Source: Ectothiorhodospira mobilis (GTDB lineage Bacteria > Pseudomonadota > Gammaproteobacteria > Ectothiorhodospirales > Ectothiorhodospiraceae). From it: 64,000 nucleotides of DNA. Positions 49,428 through 60,401 of the stretch are shown in pieces (the stretch's first letter is position 1; each line of letters starts with the position of its first letter). Made by a program: the position numbers and the translations under genes. The stretch covers positions 62,001 through 126,000 of the forward strand of contig NZ_NRSK01000003.1 of assembly GCF_016584115.1 (NCBI RefSeq). Reading direction: 5' to 3'. The notes below the pieces were generated by a model. The model was given only the letters and a program-made list of their open reading frames with translations, was not told the origin of the DNA and did not search any database.

Positions 49428-50396
49428 TCAACCCAGGGCGATGGAGACCAGATAGCCGGTGTAGATCACATACACCGTCACCAGCAGCCCCCCCTCGATG
49501 CGGTTGATGCGGCCGGGGCCGCGGAAACCGTAGGCAAAGAGGAACAGGGAGAGGGTCAGCCCGGCCATCACCAGCATGTCGCGGGAGAAGACCTCGGGCC
49601 CCGGGGCGATGGGGGCGATGACCCCCGCCAGCCCCACCACGGCCAGCGTGTTGAACAGGTTGGATCCCAGGATGTTGCCCAGGGCCATGTCGTGCTCCCC
49701 CTTGCGGGCGGCGGCCACGGAGGAGGCCAGTTCCGGCAGGGAGGTGCCGATGGCCACCACCGTGAGGCCGATGATCAGGTCGCTCACCCCCAGCCCCTGG
49801 GCGATGTCCACCGCCCCCCAGACCAGGATGCGCGAACTGACGATGAGCAGGACCAGACCCACCCCCAGCCAGGTCAGGGCGCGGCCCAGGGGCATGGGGT
49901 GGCTCTTCAGTTCCTTGGTGAGTTCGTCCGCCCAGGGATCGGGCCCCTTGCGCAGGCCCTGGCGGATGCTCCAGGCCATGATGACCGTAAACAGCAGCAG
50001 CAGGATCACCGCCTCCCAGCGGGTGATCTGGCCGTCCCAGACCTGCCAGGCCGACACCGCGGTCACTGCCATGAGCAGGGGGAGTTCCTTGCGCAGTACC
50101 TGGGAGTGCACGGCGATGGGCCCGATGAGGGCCGTCACCCCCAGGATCAGGGCGATGTTGGTGATGTTGGAGCCGTAGGCGTTGCCCAGGGCGAGCCCGG
50201 GGTTGCCCTGCAGGGAGGCCAGGACCGAGACCACGATCTCCGGGGCCGAGGTACCAAAGCCCACCACCACCATGCCGATGAGCAGGGGCGGCATCCCCAG
50301 GTGCCGTGCCGTGGCCGAGGCCCCGTCGACGAAGCGGTCGGCGCTCCATACCAGCAGGATCAGGCCCAGGAGGACGGCGAGGGAGGGGATGAGCAT
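49428..50396 (-). CDS. calcium/sodium antiporter (CaCA family, YrbG-like)
   Basis: This 322-aa protein has the two inverted alpha repeats of CaCA exchangers: GFGTSAPEIVVSVLASLQGNP with LGNAYGSNITNIALILG, and AIGTSLPELASSVAAARKGE with LGNILGSNLFNTLAVVG. About ten membrane segments are visible. It exchanges cations, probably Ca2+ for Na+ or H+, across the inner membrane. Monocistronic by context. Confidence 0.94.
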   Translation of the reverse strand: MLIPSLAVLLGLILLVWSADRFVDGASATARHLGMPPLLIGMVVVGFGTSAPEIVVSVLASLQGNPGLALGNAYGSNITNIALILGVTALIGPIAVHSQVLRKELPLLMAVTAVSAWQVWDGQITRWEAVILLLLFTVIMAWSIRQGLRKGPDPWADELTKELKSHPMPLGRALTWLGVGLVLLIVSSRILVWGAVDIAQGLGVSDLIIGLTVVAIGTSLPELASSVAAARKGEHDMALGNILGSNLFNTLAVVGLAGVIAPIAPGPEVFSRDMLVMAGLTLSLFLFAYGFRGPGRINRIEGGLLVTVYVIYTGYLVSIALG

Positions 50397-50534
50397 GGTC
50401 GATCAGGGTCCAGGGGTTCGGTCGGGTGGGCGCATTCTATCCCTTGCACCCTGAGGGCGTCATGAGCGGTGGCGGGGTCGCGGTCGGGAAGCCGGATCGG
50501 TTGTGGGATGCGGACCGCTTCCTGGGCCCCACGC

Positions 50535-50565
50535 AAAAGGCCCCGCGCACTGCACGGGGCCTTTT
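50535..50565 (-). terminator. intrinsic terminator of tRNA-Ala
   Basis: AAAAGGCCCCG/CGGGGCCTTTT forms an 11-bp stem (50535-50545 with 50555-50565) about 25 nt downstream of the tRNA 3' end on the minus strand, with T residues in the 3' arm. Confidence 0.88.
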
Positions 50566-50588
50566 GGATCGGGTCACCGATGTCGTTC

Positions 50589-50664
50589 TGGTGGAGCGGA
50601 TGGGAGTCGAACCCACGACCTCAGCAGTGCGATTGCTGCGCTCTCCCAACTGAGCTACCGCCCC
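50589..50664 (-). tRNA. tRNA-Ala (anticodon CGC)
   Basis: The minus-strand 76-nt cloverleaf has acceptor GGGGCGG/CCGCTCC with the alanine-identity G3.U70 pair, anticodon stem CAGCA/TGCTG with loop ATCGCAC (anticodon CGC), T arm GTGGG-TTCGACT-CCCAT and an encoded CCA end. It decodes GCG codons. Confidence 0.96.
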
Positions 50665-50682
50665 GATGCGCTGCATTATAGA

Positions 50683-52884
50683 TCAGTCCTTCCCTCCTTG
50701 GCCAGAGCCTTCCAGGGGGCGCAGGACGATGCCCGCCAGGGGGGGGAGGGTGAGGACCAGGGAGTAGGGGTGCCCCATCCAGGGGATGTCCTCGGCCTCG
50801 GCCTCCAGGTTGCCCAGATTGCTGCCGCCATAATACTGGGAGTCGGAGTTGAGCACCTCCCGGTAGCGCCCGGGTGCGGGCACGCCGATGCGATAGCCCT
50901 CCCGGGGCACGGGGGTGAAGTTCAGGATGCAGACCATGACATCCGCCGGGTCCGGTCCCCTGCGCAGGTAGCTGAGCACCGACTGCCCGGCATCGTGGCA
51001 GTCGATCCATTCAAAGCCCTGCCATTCGAAGTCGAAGTGGTGCAGGGCGGGTTCCCGGGTGTAGAGGGCGTTGAGATCCCCCACCAGCTGGCGCACGCCG
51101 GCATGGAAGGGGTATTGCAACAGGTGCCATTCCAGCCCCCGGGCGGCGTCCCATTCGTTGCCCTGGCCGTATTCGCAGCCCATGAAGAGCAGCTTCTTGC
51201 CGGGGTAGGTCCACATGTAGGTGTACAGCAGGCGCAGGTTGGCAAAGCGCTGCCATTCATCGCCGGGCATGCGGTACAGCAGGGAGCGCTTGCCGTGCAC
51301 CACCTCGTCGTGGGAGAAGGGCAGGACGAAGTTCTCGGTGAAGGCGTAGAGCAGGCCGAAGGTGAGCTGGTCGTGGTGGAAGTGGCGGTGCACCGGGTCC
51401 TTCCTGAAGTACTCCAGGGTGTCGTTCATCCAGCCCATGTTCCACTTCAGGGCGAATCCCAGCCCCCCCAGCCAGGTGGGGCGGGTCACCTGGGGCCAGG
51501 AGGTGGATTCCTCGGCGATGATCAGGGCCCCGGGGTGGCGGCCCTGCACGGAGCTGTTCAGATCCCGCAGGAACTGGATGGCATCCAGGTTTTCGTTGCC
51601 GCCGAACTTGTTGGGCAGCCAGTCGCCCTCCTCCCGGGAGTAGTCCAGATAGAGCATGGAGGCCACGGCGTCCACCCGCAGGCCGTCGATATGGAACTCC
51701 TCCACCCAGTACATGGCGCTGGAGATGAGGAAGTTCTTCACCTCATTGCGGCCGTAATTGAAGATCAGGGTACCCCAGTCCCGGTGTTCCCCCAGGCGCG
51801 GGTCCTCGTGCTCGTAGAGGGCGCTGCCGTCGAAGCGGGCGAGGGCATGGGCATCCCGGGGGAAGTGCCCCGGGGCCCAGTCCAGGAGCACGCCGATGCC
51901 ATTTTCATGGCAGTGGTTGACGAAGAAGCGGAAGTCATCGGGCGAGCCGAAGCGGCTGGTGGGGGCGTAGTAGCCGGTGGTCTGGTAGCCCCAGGAGCCG
52001 TCATAGGGATGCTCGGTGACCGGCAGCAGTTCCACGTGGGTGAATCCCGTCTCCCGCACGTAGGCCACCAGGCGCCGGGCCAGTTCGCGGTAGTTCAGGA
52101 AATGGCCATCCTCATCCTGCTGCCAGGAGCCCAGGTGGACCTCATAGACGGACATGGGGCGGTGCAGCCAGTCCTCCGTGGCCCGCCGGTGCAGCCAGTC
52201 CTGGTCGGCCCAGGCAAAGTCGACGGGTTGGGGCACCACCCCGGCGGTCTGGGGGCGTAATTCGAACTGCTGGCCGTAGGGGTCGGTCTTGAGCAGGATG
52301 GCCCCGGTGTCCCGGTTGCGGATCTCGTATTTGTAGAGGCTGCCGGGGGCCAGATCCGGGAGGAAGAGTTCCCAGACGCCGCTGCCGCCCCGCACCCGCA
52401 TGGGGTGACAGCGCCCGTCCCAGCGGTTGAAGTCCCCCACCACGGAGACCCGTTCCGCCGCCGGGGCCCAGACGGCGAAGCGCACCCCGGGGACCCCGTC
52501 CACGCTATGGGGGTGGGCGCCGAGGAAGCGGTAGGCATGCCAGTGGCGGCCCTCGTTGAACAGGTGGATGTCGAAATCCGGCAGCTGGGGTTCGTCGAAG
52601 CTGTAGGGATCATGCTGCTCCCGTTGGGCGCCGTCGCGATCCCGCCAGCGGATGCGGGGACGGCGCGGCAGGCGTTCGGGGGTGCCGCGCCATTCATACA
52701 GCCCGTGCGGGCCCAGGGGGGTCATGGGTTCGTCCAGGTCGGCCACCCGGGCCTCCCGGGCATGGGGCAGGTGGACGCGCAGCACCGCCTCCCCTGCCTC
52801 CTCCCGTCGCCCCAGGACCTGGAAGGGGTCGTGGTGACGGGCCTCGAGGATCCGTGCGAGGTGTTCTTCGATGCTTGCCGGCAT
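50683..52884 (-). CDS. glgB: 1,4-alpha-glucan branching enzyme
   Basis: This 733-aa protein, from ATG 52884 behind AAGGAAT ([20 protein letters not shown]), has the N-terminal carbohydrate-binding modules and GH13 core. The catalytic nucleophile lies in [18 protein letters not shown], the acid/base Glu in [11 protein letters not shown] and the transition-state Asp in [14 protein letters not shown]. It introduces alpha-1,6 branches into glycogen. It is divergent from glgC. Confidence 0.96.
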   Translation of the reverse strand: MPASIEEHLARILEARHHDPFQVLGRREEAGEAVLRVHLPHAREARVADLDEPMTPLGPHGLYEWRGTPERLPRRPRIRWRDRDGAQREQHDPYSFDEPQLPDFDIHLFNEGRHWHAYRFLGAHPHSVDGVPGVRFAVWAPAAERVSVVGDFNRWDGRCHPMRVRGGSGVWELFLPDLAPGSLYKYEIRNRDTGAILLKTDPYGQQFELRPQTAGVVPQPVDFAWADQDWLHRRATEDWLHRPMSVYEVHLGSWQQDEDGHFLNYRELARRLVAYVRETGFTHVELLPVTEHPYDGSWGYQTTGYYAPTSRFGSPDDFRFFVNHCHENGIGVLLDWAPGHFPRDAHALARFDGSALYEHEDPRLGEHRDWGTLIFNYGRNEVKNFLISSAMYWVEEFHIDGLRVDAVASMLYLDYSREEGDWLPNKFGGNENLDAIQFLRDLNSSVQGRHPGALIIAEESTSWPQVTRPTWLGGLGFALKWNMGWMNDTLEYFRKDPVHRHFHHDQLTFGLLYAFTENFVLPFSHDEVVHGKRSLLYRMPGDEWQRFANLRLLYTYMWTYPGKKLLFMGCEYGQGNEWDAARGLEWHLLQYPFHAGVRQLVGDLNALYTREPALHHFDFEWQGFEWIDCHDAGQSVLSYLRRGPDPADVMVCILNFTPVPREGYRIGVPAPGRYREVLNSDSQYYGGSNLGNLEAEAEDIPWMGHPYSLVLTLPPLAGIVLRPLEGSGQGGKD

Positions 52885-53154
52885 GGGGATTCCTTGGGTC
52901 GTTTCAGGGGCTGCAGGATACGGGCGCTTGAACCGGATCGCCCGTTCCCGTTTCAATGGGGGACCGGTGCGGCCGCCAGGGGCCTTTCCGGCGATCGTCC
53001 ATGCCAGGGGCATGGAAAAATGTCATAGAATCGAAACCAAACCGTCGCATGATGCGGGGCAGGGTCCCGGGGTCGTTTGCTTGACCCCGGTTCAGGGAAC
53101 GATCCCACGCGCCCATCACCATGCACCCATGCACCCGGGTCAGGGCAGGTCCGC
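52885..53154. other. divergent promoter region between glgB and glgC
   Basis: About 270 bp with no supported gene. It must hold start signals for both glg genes. I see no clear operator or riboswitch-like fold here. Confidence 0.6.
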
Positions 53155-54420
53155 ATGAAACCAAAATCCCAGCGCTTTGTCAGTCGTCTCACCCGCGATA
53201 CCCTGGCGTTGATCCTGGCCGGGGGCCGGGGTTCCCGCCTCAAACAGCTCACCCTGTGGCGCGCCAAGCCGGCGGTGCCCTTTGGCGGAAAGTTCCGCAT
53301 CATCGACTTTCCCCTGTCCAACTGCATCAATTCCGGCATCCGTCAGGTGGGGGTGCTGACGCAGTATAAATCCCACTCCCTGATCCAGCATATCCAGCGG
53401 GGCTGGAGTTTCCTGCGGGGGGAGTTCGGCGAGTTCATCGAACTGTGGCCGGCGCAGCAGCGCATCGAGACCTCCTGGTACGAGGGTACGGCGGATGCCG
53501 TCTACCAGAACCTGGACATCATCCGCGACCACGATCCGGAATACATCCTGGTGCTGGCCGGCGATCATATCTATAAGATGGACTACGGGGACATGATCGC
53601 CCATCACGTGGAGTCCGGGGCCGATATGACCGTGGGCTGCCTGGAGGTGGATCTGGAGACGGCCCGCTCCTTCGGCGTGATGGCCGTGGACGGGGAAGGG
53701 CGGGTGCAGCGCTTCGACGAGAAGCCGGACCAGCCCCGGCCCATGCCGAACAAACCGGACCGGGCCCTGGCCTCCATGGGGATCTACGTCTTCAGCCGGG
53801 ACTTTCTCTATGATCAGCTGGTGCAGGATGCGGACACTCCCGGTTCCAGTCACGATTTTGGCAAGGACGTGATCCCGCAGGTGATCGAGCGCTGCCGGGT
53901 GATGGCCTATCCCTTCCGCGACGTGCAGAAGGGCACCCAGGCCTACTGGCGGGACGTGGGCACCATCGATTCCTACTGGAGCGCCAACCTGGAGCTTATC
54001 GGCGTGACCCCAGAGCTTAACCTCTACGACGATAAATGGCCCATCTGGACCTATCAGGAGCAGCTGCCGCCGGCGAAGTTCGTCTTCGACGATGATGACC
54101 GCCGCGGCATGGCGGTGGATTCCATGGTCTCCGGGGGCTGCATCATCTCGGGTTCCACGGTGCGCCACTCCCTGCTGTTCTCCAACGTCACCGTCAACTC
54201 CTACGCCCGTCTCACCGATTCGGTGGTGCTGCCGGACGTGGACATCGGTCGTCATTGCAGCATCCACCGGGCGGTGATCGATCAGGGATGCCGTATCCCC
54301 GAGGGCACCACCATCGGCCAGGACCCCCGGGAGGATGCGAAGCGGTTCTATGTCTCCGAGGGGGGCGTGACCGTGGTGACCCCCGAGATGCTGGGCAGTC
54401 CGAGCCGCCATGTGCGCTGA
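53155..54420 (+). CDS. glgC: glucose-1-phosphate adenylyltransferase
   Basis: This 421-aa protein, from ATG 53155 ([20 protein letters not shown]), has the nucleotide-binding [34 protein letters not shown], the [11 protein letters not shown] segment and [12 protein letters not shown]. The C-terminal left-handed helix is the regulatory part. It makes ADP-glucose for glycogen synthesis. The downstream GH57 gene overlaps its stop. Confidence 0.96.
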   Translation: MKPKSQRFVSRLTRDTLALILAGGRGSRLKQLTLWRAKPAVPFGGKFRIIDFPLSNCINSGIRQVGVLTQYKSHSLIQHIQRGWSFLRGEFGEFIELWPAQQRIETSWYEGTADAVYQNLDIIRDHDPEYILVLAGDHIYKMDYGDMIAHHVESGADMTVGCLEVDLETARSFGVMAVDGEGRVQRFDEKPDQPRPMPNKPDRALASMGIYVFSRDFLYDQLVQDADTPGSSHDFGKDVIPQVIERCRVMAYPFRDVQKGTQAYWRDVGTIDSYWSANLELIGVTPELNLYDDKWPIWTYQEQLPPAKFVFDDDDRRGMAVDSMVSGGCIISGSTVRHSLLFSNVTVNSYARLTDSVVLPDVDIGRHCSIHRAVIDQGCRIPEGTTIGQDPREDAKRFYVSEGGVTVVTPEMLGSPSRHVR

Positions 54421-56152
54421 TCCCGCCGCCGAACGTCCCGCCGTGAAGCTGGTGCTGTGCTGGCACATGCACCAGCCCGAGTACCGCGATAGCCGCACCG
54501 GGCACTATGCGCTCCCCTGGACCTATCTCCACGCCATCAAGGATTACGTGGACATGGCCGCCCATCTGGAGGCGGAGCCCCGGGCCCGGGCGGTGGTGAA
54601 CTTCGCCCCCATCCTGCTGGAGCAGATCGAGGACTATGCCGGGCAGCTGAAGGCCTTCCTGCAGGAGGGCACCCGTCCGCGGGATCCCCTCCTGGACCTG
54701 CTGGCGGCAGAGCACCCGCCCCGGGACCCCGACCAGAGGCTGGAACTGGCCCAGGCCTGTGTGCGGGCGAACCGCCGGCGCTTCATCGACCCCCATGCCC
54801 CCTACCGGGTCCTGGCGGAGATGGTGACCTGGCTGCGGGAACATCCGGAATACGTGGACTACCAGGGGGACAATTTCTTCTTCGATCTGGTGACCTGGTA
54901 TCACCTGGTGTGGCTGGGGGAGACGGTGCATCGCAGTGATCCCCGCATCCGCTCCCTGCTGGAGCAGGGGCGCGATTTCACCCCGGCCCAGCGGCGTCTG
55001 TTGCTGGAGGTGATCCAGGGCCTGCTGGAGGGGCTCTTGGGCCGCTACCGCCGCCTCGCCGAGGCGGGCCGGGTGGAGCTGGCCTTCAGCCCCTACGCCC
55101 ATCCCATCCTGCCCCTGCTGCTGGACATGGACAGTGCCCGCGAGGCCATGGCCGAGGCCGCGCTCCCCGAGGCCGGTGACTATCCCGGGGGCGAGGCCAG
55201 GGCGCGCTGGCACCTGCAGCGGGGGATGGAGGTCTTCGAACGCATCTTTGGCCAGCGTCCCCGGGGCTGCTGGCCCTCGGAGGGGGCGGTGAGCGATGCC
55301 GCCCTGCACCTGCTGGCGAAAGAAGGCCTGCGCTGGGCCGCCAGCGGCGAGGGGGTGCTCACCCATTCCCTGCAGCGCCAGGGGGAGGAGGACCTGAGCG
55401 GCAGCCGCCGCTGGCTGTATCAACCCTACCGCTTCGATGACAGCGACCTGACCCTGTTCTTCCGGGACGACGGCCTCTCCGATGCCATCGGCTTCCGCTA
55501 CGCCGACTGGCACGGGGACGACGCCGTGGCCAACTTCATCCATCATCTGGAGGAGATCGGCCGCGCCTGGGAACAGGACCACGCCGGCGAGGACCGCAGC
55601 GCGGTGGTGAGTGTCATCCTGGACGGGGAGAACGCCTGGGAGCATTACCCCGCCAACGGCTATTACTTCCTCAGCGCCCTCTACCGCCGCCTGGCGGAGC
55701 ACCCCGAGATCCAGCTGACCACCTTCAGCGGATGTCTCGATGGGCCGCCGCGCCAGTCCCTGCCCCATGTGGTGGCCGGAAGCTGGGTCTACGGCAACCT
55801 GGAGACCTGGGTGGGGGACGCGGACAAGAACCGGGGCTGGGACCTGCTCATCCGGGCCAAGCAGCGGGTGGACGAGGTGCGCCGCAGCGGGCGCCTCTCC
55901 CGGGAGGAGGAGTCGGCGGTGCTCCGCCAGCTGGCGGTGTGCGAGGGCTCCGACTGGTGCTGGTGGTTCGGGGACTACAACCCCGGCGGTACCGTGGGGC
56001 TTTTCGACCGCCTCTACCGGCTGCACCTGGCGCGCCTGTATCATCTCCTGGGGGAGCATCCGCCCCGGGAACTCTCCCAGGCCATCAGCCGGGGTGGCGG
56101 CGAGCCGGCGACGGGCGGCGTCATGCGCCCGGGGCGTAAATCCGGGGACTGA
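54410..56152 (+). CDS. GH57 family glycoside hydrolase
   Basis: This 580-aa protein begins [19 protein letters not shown] after a short leader. The GH57 catalytic nucleophile is the Glu in [10 protein letters not shown] (about residue 290); the acid/base Asp is in [16 protein letters not shown]-like and helical regions follow. It acts on alpha-glucans as amylase, branching enzyme or 4-alpha-glucanotransferase; the sequence does not decide which. The ATG overlaps the glgC end by 11 nt. Confidence 0.9.
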   Translation: MCADPAAERPAVKLVLCWHMHQPEYRDSRTGHYALPWTYLHAIKDYVDMAAHLEAEPRARAVVNFAPILLEQIEDYAGQLKAFLQEGTRPRDPLLDLLAAEHPPRDPDQRLELAQACVRANRRRFIDPHAPYRVLAEMVTWLREHPEYVDYQGDNFFFDLVTWYHLVWLGETVHRSDPRIRSLLEQGRDFTPAQRRLLLEVIQGLLEGLLGRYRRLAEAGRVELAFSPYAHPILPLLLDMDSAREAMAEAALPEAGDYPGGEARARWHLQRGMEVFERIFGQRPRGCWPSEGAVSDAALHLLAKEGLRWAASGEGVLTHSLQRQGEEDLSGSRRWLYQPYRFDDSDLTLFFRDDGLSDAIGFRYADWHGDDAVANFIHHLEEIGRAWEQDHAGEDRSAVVSVILDGENAWEHYPANGYYFLSALYRRLAEHPEIQLTTFSGCLDGPPRQSLPHVVAGSWVYGNLETWVGDADKNRGWDLLIRAKQRVDEVRRSGRLSREEESAVLRQLAVCEGSDWCWWFGDYNPGGTVGLFDRLYRLHLARLYHLLGEHPPRELSQAISRGGGEPATGGVMRPGRKSGD

Positions 56153-56189
56153 GACGCCGCGGCGTCCGGTCCCCCATACGGGAGGTCAT

Positions 56190-57677
56190 GTGACCGACGA
56201 CAATCCCCAGGGCAATCCCATCCTGGACCGGCGGCGGGCCGGCCTGCTGCTGCATCCCACCTCCCTGCCGGGCCCGGACTGCCGGGGCGCCATGGGACCC
56301 GAGGCCCACCGTTTCGTGGATTTCCTGGAGGCTGCGGGGATCACGGTGTGGCAGGTATTGCCCCTGAACCAGCCCCATGATGGGGGGTCCCCCTATCAGT
56401 GCATGTCCGTGCATGCAGGGAATACCCAGCTGATCTGCCTGCGGGACCTGGCGGAACGGGGCTGGCTGGAGGATCGGAGGCCGGAACCGGAGGCGCGGGA
56501 TCCACTGCATTGTGACGTCCTGCGCCGGGCCCATGCCGGTTTCCAAGCCCACGGCAGCCAGGCCGACCACGAGGCCTTCGAGGACTTCAAGGCCGGTCAG
56601 GGCTTCTGGCTGGAGGACTATGCCCTCTATCTGGCCCTGCGGGCCGAACACGGCCGCGCCCCCTGGTGGGACTGGGATCCCGCCCTGCGGGACCGGAAGC
56701 CGGCGGCCCTGGAACAGGCCCGTGCCCGCCATGCACAGGCCCTGGAACAGTATCGCTTCGAGCAGTTCCTCTTCCGGCAGCAGTGGGCCGCGGTCAAACG
56801 CCACGCCAATGAGCGGGGCATCCTCCTGTTCGGCGACATGCCCATCTTCGTGGCCCATGACAGTGCCGATGTCTGGGCCCATCGCCCCCTGTTCGACCTG
56901 GATGAGAGCGGAAGCCCCGGCTGCGTCGCGGGGGTGCCACCGGACTATTTCTCCTCCACCGGGCAGCGTTGGGGGAATCCCCTGTACCGCTGGGATACCA
57001 TGGCCTCGCGGGGGTTTGCCTGGTGGATCGAGCGCATCGGCGGGGCCCTGGAGATGGTGGACCTGATCCGCATCGATCACTTCCGCGGTTTCGAGGCCTC
57101 CTGGGCCATCCCCGCGCAGGAGGAGACGGCGGTCCATGGCCACTGGCGTCCGGGGCCGGGGCAGGCCCTGTTCACGCGCCTGCGGGAGCATTTCGGCGCT
57201 TTGCCGCTGGTGGCGGAGGACCTGGGGGTGATCACCCCCGAGGTGGAGGCCCTGCGGGACGAGAACGGCCTGCCCGGCATGAAGATCCTGCAGTTCGCCT
57301 TTGAGGGCGGGTCCGCCAACCCCTATCTGCCCCACCATCACGTACCCAACAGTGTGGTCTACACCGGCACCCACGACAACGACACCACCCTGGGATGGTT
57401 CACTACCTGTGGGGAAGACCTCCAGGAACGGGTGCTGGACTACCTGGGGCGTCCCGGCGAGGCCATGCCCTGGCCGTTGGTGCGCAGCGCCCTGGCCTCC
57501 GTGGCCCGCCTGGCGGTGGTCCCCATGCAGGATGTGCTGGGTCTGGATGGCCGCCATCGCATGAATGTCCCCGGCACCACCGGGGATAACTGGAACTGGC
57601 GCTTCGACTGGGACCAGGTTCCCGACGATCTGGCCGGTCGGCTGCGGGGGATGATGGCGCTCTACGGCCGGGTCTGA
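56190..57677 (+). CDS. malQ: 4-alpha-glucanotransferase (amylomaltase, GH77)
   Basis: This 495-aa protein starts at GTG 56190 behind GGGAGGTCAT. It has the GH77 motifs AGLLLHPTSLPG, WQVLPLNQPHDGGSPYQ, LFGDMPIFVAHDSADVW, the nucleophile Asp in LIRIDHFRGFEASW, the acid/base Glu in VAEDLGVITPEV and GTHDNDTTLGW. It redistributes maltodextrin chains. It lies 37 bp after GH57 in the same direction. Confidence 0.95.
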   Translation: MTDDNPQGNPILDRRRAGLLLHPTSLPGPDCRGAMGPEAHRFVDFLEAAGITVWQVLPLNQPHDGGSPYQCMSVHAGNTQLICLRDLAERGWLEDRRPEPEARDPLHCDVLRRAHAGFQAHGSQADHEAFEDFKAGQGFWLEDYALYLALRAEHGRAPWWDWDPALRDRKPAALEQARARHAQALEQYRFEQFLFRQQWAAVKRHANERGILLFGDMPIFVAHDSADVWAHRPLFDLDESGSPGCVAGVPPDYFSSTGQRWGNPLYRWDTMASRGFAWWIERIGGALEMVDLIRIDHFRGFEASWAIPAQEETAVHGHWRPGPGQALFTRLREHFGALPLVAEDLGVITPEVEALRDENGLPGMKILQFAFEGGSANPYLPHHHVPNSVVYTGTHDNDTTLGWFTTCGEDLQERVLDYLGRPGEAMPWPLVRSALASVARLAVVPMQDVLGLDGRHRMNVPGTTGDNWNWRFDWDQVPDDLAGRLRGMMALYGRV

Positions 57678-57695
57678 TCCTTCGCCGGTGTGCCT

Positions 57696-60377
57696 TCAGG
57701 GAAGCTCGAAGGGATGGGGCAGGGGAGGGGTGTCGGTGCGCAGCAGGTGCTCGATCTCCCCGGCGGGCTGCGGCCGGTCGAACAGGAATCCCTGTCCCAG
57801 GGTGCAGCCCTGGCGCAGGAGGAAACGGCGCTGGGCCTCGTTTTCCACCCCCTCGGCGATGACATCCAGACCCAGGTTGTGTCCCAGACCGATGATGGCC
57901 CTGATGATGGTGGCCTCGGCCCCCGCCTCGTGCCCGGGGGCGTTGATCTGGGCGACGAAGGACTGGTCGATCTTCAGCCCCTGCACCGGCAGATGGCTCA
58001 GGTAGCTCATGGAGGCGTAGCCGGTGCCGAAGTCGTCGATGGAGAGGGTGAAACCCAGGGTGCGCAGGCGCCCGAGGATGTGGGTGGCCTCCTCCATGGA
58101 GCGCATGGCGGTGCTCTCGGTGATCTCGAATTCCAGCAGTTCCGGTGGCAGGCCCGCCGCCTGCACCCGCTGCTGGATGTGCCGGGGCAGGTCCTCGGTG
58201 TAGAGCTCCTGGGTGGAGAGGTTGATGGCCACCGGCACCGCCGGCACGCCCCGGGCCCGCCAGTCCTGCAACTGCCGGCAGGCCTTTTCCAGCACCATCG
58301 GCCCCAGGGCCAGGATCAGGCCGGTGCTCTCGGCCACGGGGATGAAACGTCCGGGCAGGATCAGGCCCTCGCGGGGATGCCGCCAGCGCAGCAGGGCCTC
58401 CAGGCTGACGATGCGCCCCGTGCGCATGTCCCGGCGTGGCTGGAAATGCAGCAGCATCTCGTCCCGCTCCAGGGCCCGGCGCAGGGATTGCTCCAGGTGG
58501 AAACGCTCCGCCAGCTGGGTGTTGAGGGCGGTGGTGTAGAAACGGGAGGTCCCCGGCCCGTCGGCCTTGGCGCGGTGCAGGGCCGTGTCGGCGCGGCGCA
58601 GGAGTTCGTCGGTGTCGTCGGCGTCTTCCGGGTAGAGGGCGATGCCGGTGCTGGCGGTGATGGCCAGGGCATGGCCGTTCACCTGGAAAGGTTCCTTGAG
58701 CTGGCCGTGGATGCGTTCGGCGATGCGCAGGGTGTCCTGGGTCTGGTCCAGCCGGGCGGCCAGGATGACGAAATTGTCGCCGCCGAACCGTGCCAGGCTG
58801 TCCTCCTCCCGCAACAGGGTTTGCAGGCGCTGCGCCACCCCCTGCAGCAGGCGGTCTCCGGTGGCGTGACCCAGGGAGTCGTTCACCAGCTTGAGGCCGT
58901 CCACGTCCACCGAGAACAGGGCCATGCCGTATCCCTCGCGGCGCGCCGAGGCCAGGGCCTGTTCGACCCGTTCCCGCATGAGCAGGCGGTTGGGTAGCTC
59001 GGTGAGGGGATCGTAGTGCACCAGGAAACTGAGCTTCCGGGACAGGTCCTTCCGGTCGCTGATGTCCTCCGCCATCTTGACGAAGTGGGTGATCTCCCCC
59101 CGGGCATCCCGCAGCGGGGTGATGCGGGCCTCCTCCCAGAGGCGGGCCCCGCTGCGGGTGCGGATGCACAGCTCCCCCTGCCAGTCATGTCCCCGCCGCA
59201 GCCGGCGGCGCAGGCGGGCGTATTCCCGCCGCGGGGTATCGGGGGTGCCCAGGGCCGAGACGGGGCGCCCCTGGATCTCCGGGCGGGTGTAGCCGGTGCG
59301 CTGGCAGAAGCGGGCGTTGACATAGCGGATGACGCCGCGCCGATCGGTCATGAGCACCAGGCTGGGGCTTTGTTCCACCACCAGGGCCAGGGTGCCGATC
59401 TTCTCCTCCCGGCGCCGCTGCTCGGTGATGTCCATCAAGCCGCCGTAGAGCCGGCGGCCGCCTGCCTCGGGCTCCTCCAGGCACTCGCTGGTGGCGCGTA
59501 TCCAGCGGGTCCCCCCATCCCTGTGTCGCAGGCGCAGTTCCACGCTGGAGGCATGCCCCGGTTCCAGGGCCAGGATGTCCCGGTCGAACAGGGGCCGGTC
59601 CTCTTCCACCACCAGGGGGCGCAGGCAGCCCCGTTCCAGCATCTCCTCCACGCTGTGGCCGGTGATCCCGCGGATGGAGTCGGTGATCCAGTCCAGGCGG
59701 TATTCCCCGCCGGATGGGGCGATGCAGGCATAGGCCACGTCGCTGGTGACGGCACTGACGTGGCGGTAGCGGGCCTCGCTGATGCGCAGCCGTTCGTGGG
59801 TCTGCAGCAGGCGGTCGTGCTGGGATCGCAGTTGGGTCTGGTCCACCACGTTGCAGATGTATTCACTCTGCCGGCGGTCCTCGTGGTGGAGATGGATGAT
59901 CTTCAGATCGGCGATCAGCGGCCCACCGTCCCGACGGCGCAGGCGGATCCCTTCGCAGCCGGCCCTTCCGTCCTCCGCGGCCCGATGCAGGGCCTGGGTC
60001 AGAAAGAGCTGGTGGGGGCGCTCCGCCAGCTGGGAGAACAGGCGGTGGTCCAGGGCGAGGAGGCGGTGGGCGGCGCTGTTGCCCTCCTGCACGAAGCCGC
60101 TGCGATCGATGCGCAGCACCGGGATGGGGAGTTCCTGGTAGAGCGCGGTGAAGCGGTTGAGGGCCTCTTCCGCCGCGTAGCGGCTCTCCCGCAGGGCATC
60201 CTGCTGCAGGCGCAGTTCGGCATGATAGATGTGCAGTTCCTCCAGCAGCCCCTCCAGATCCAGCTCGCCCTGCCGGAAGGTGTCCAGGGTCTGCTGGAAA
60301 CGGTGATCCCGCAGGATCTGCCGGGCCCGTTGGCGCAACCGGTCAAGTTCGTTCTGTTGGTCGTGGTCCGCTGCCAT
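57696..60377 (-). CDS. PAS-GGDEF-EAL c-di-GMP protein, degenerate GGDEF
   Basis: This 893-aa soluble protein has a coiled-coil N-terminus (about 1-75), PAS domains at about 75-190, 200-325 and 335-445, a GGDEF-like domain (about 455-620) and an EAL domain (about 630-885). The GGDEF signature reads ARFGGDNFVIL, so the usual Glu is Asn and cyclase activity is doubtful. EAL residues are present (EALLRW, NLSTQE, EITES, DDFGTGYAS, EGVEN), so it is likely a phosphodiesterase. Convergent with malQ. Confidence 0.9.
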   Translation of the reverse strand: MAADHDQQNELDRLRQRARQILRDHRFQQTLDTFRQGELDLEGLLEELHIYHAELRLQQDALRESRYAAEEALNRFTALYQELPIPVLRIDRSGFVQEGNSAAHRLLALDHRLFSQLAERPHQLFLTQALHRAAEDGRAGCEGIRLRRRDGGPLIADLKIIHLHHEDRRQSEYICNVVDQTQLRSQHDRLLQTHERLRISEARYRHVSAVTSDVAYACIAPSGGEYRLDWITDSIRGITGHSVEEMLERGCLRPLVVEEDRPLFDRDILALEPGHASSVELRLRHRDGGTRWIRATSECLEEPEAGGRRLYGGLMDITEQRRREEKIGTLALVVEQSPSLVLMTDRRGVIRYVNARFCQRTGYTRPEIQGRPVSALGTPDTPRREYARLRRRLRRGHDWQGELCIRTRSGARLWEEARITPLRDARGEITHFVKMAEDISDRKDLSRKLSFLVHYDPLTELPNRLLMRERVEQALASARREGYGMALFSVDVDGLKLVNDSLGHATGDRLLQGVAQRLQTLLREEDSLARFGGDNFVILAARLDQTQDTLRIAERIHGQLKEPFQVNGHALAITASTGIALYPEDADDTDELLRRADTALHRAKADGPGTSRFYTTALNTQLAERFHLEQSLRRALERDEMLLHFQPRRDMRTGRIVSLEALLRWRHPREGLILPGRFIPVAESTGLILALGPMVLEKACRQLQDWRARGVPAVPVAINLSTQELYTEDLPRHIQQRVQAAGLPPELLEFEITESTAMRSMEEATHILGRLRTLGFTLSIDDFGTGYASMSYLSHLPVQGLKIDQSFVAQINAPGHEAGAEATIIRAIIGLGHNLGLDVIAEGVENEAQRRFLLRQGCTLGQGFLFDRPQPAGEIEHLLRTDTPPLPHPFELP

Positions 60378-60401
60378 GGGTGTTGAAGGGGGTGGCGCTG
60401 C

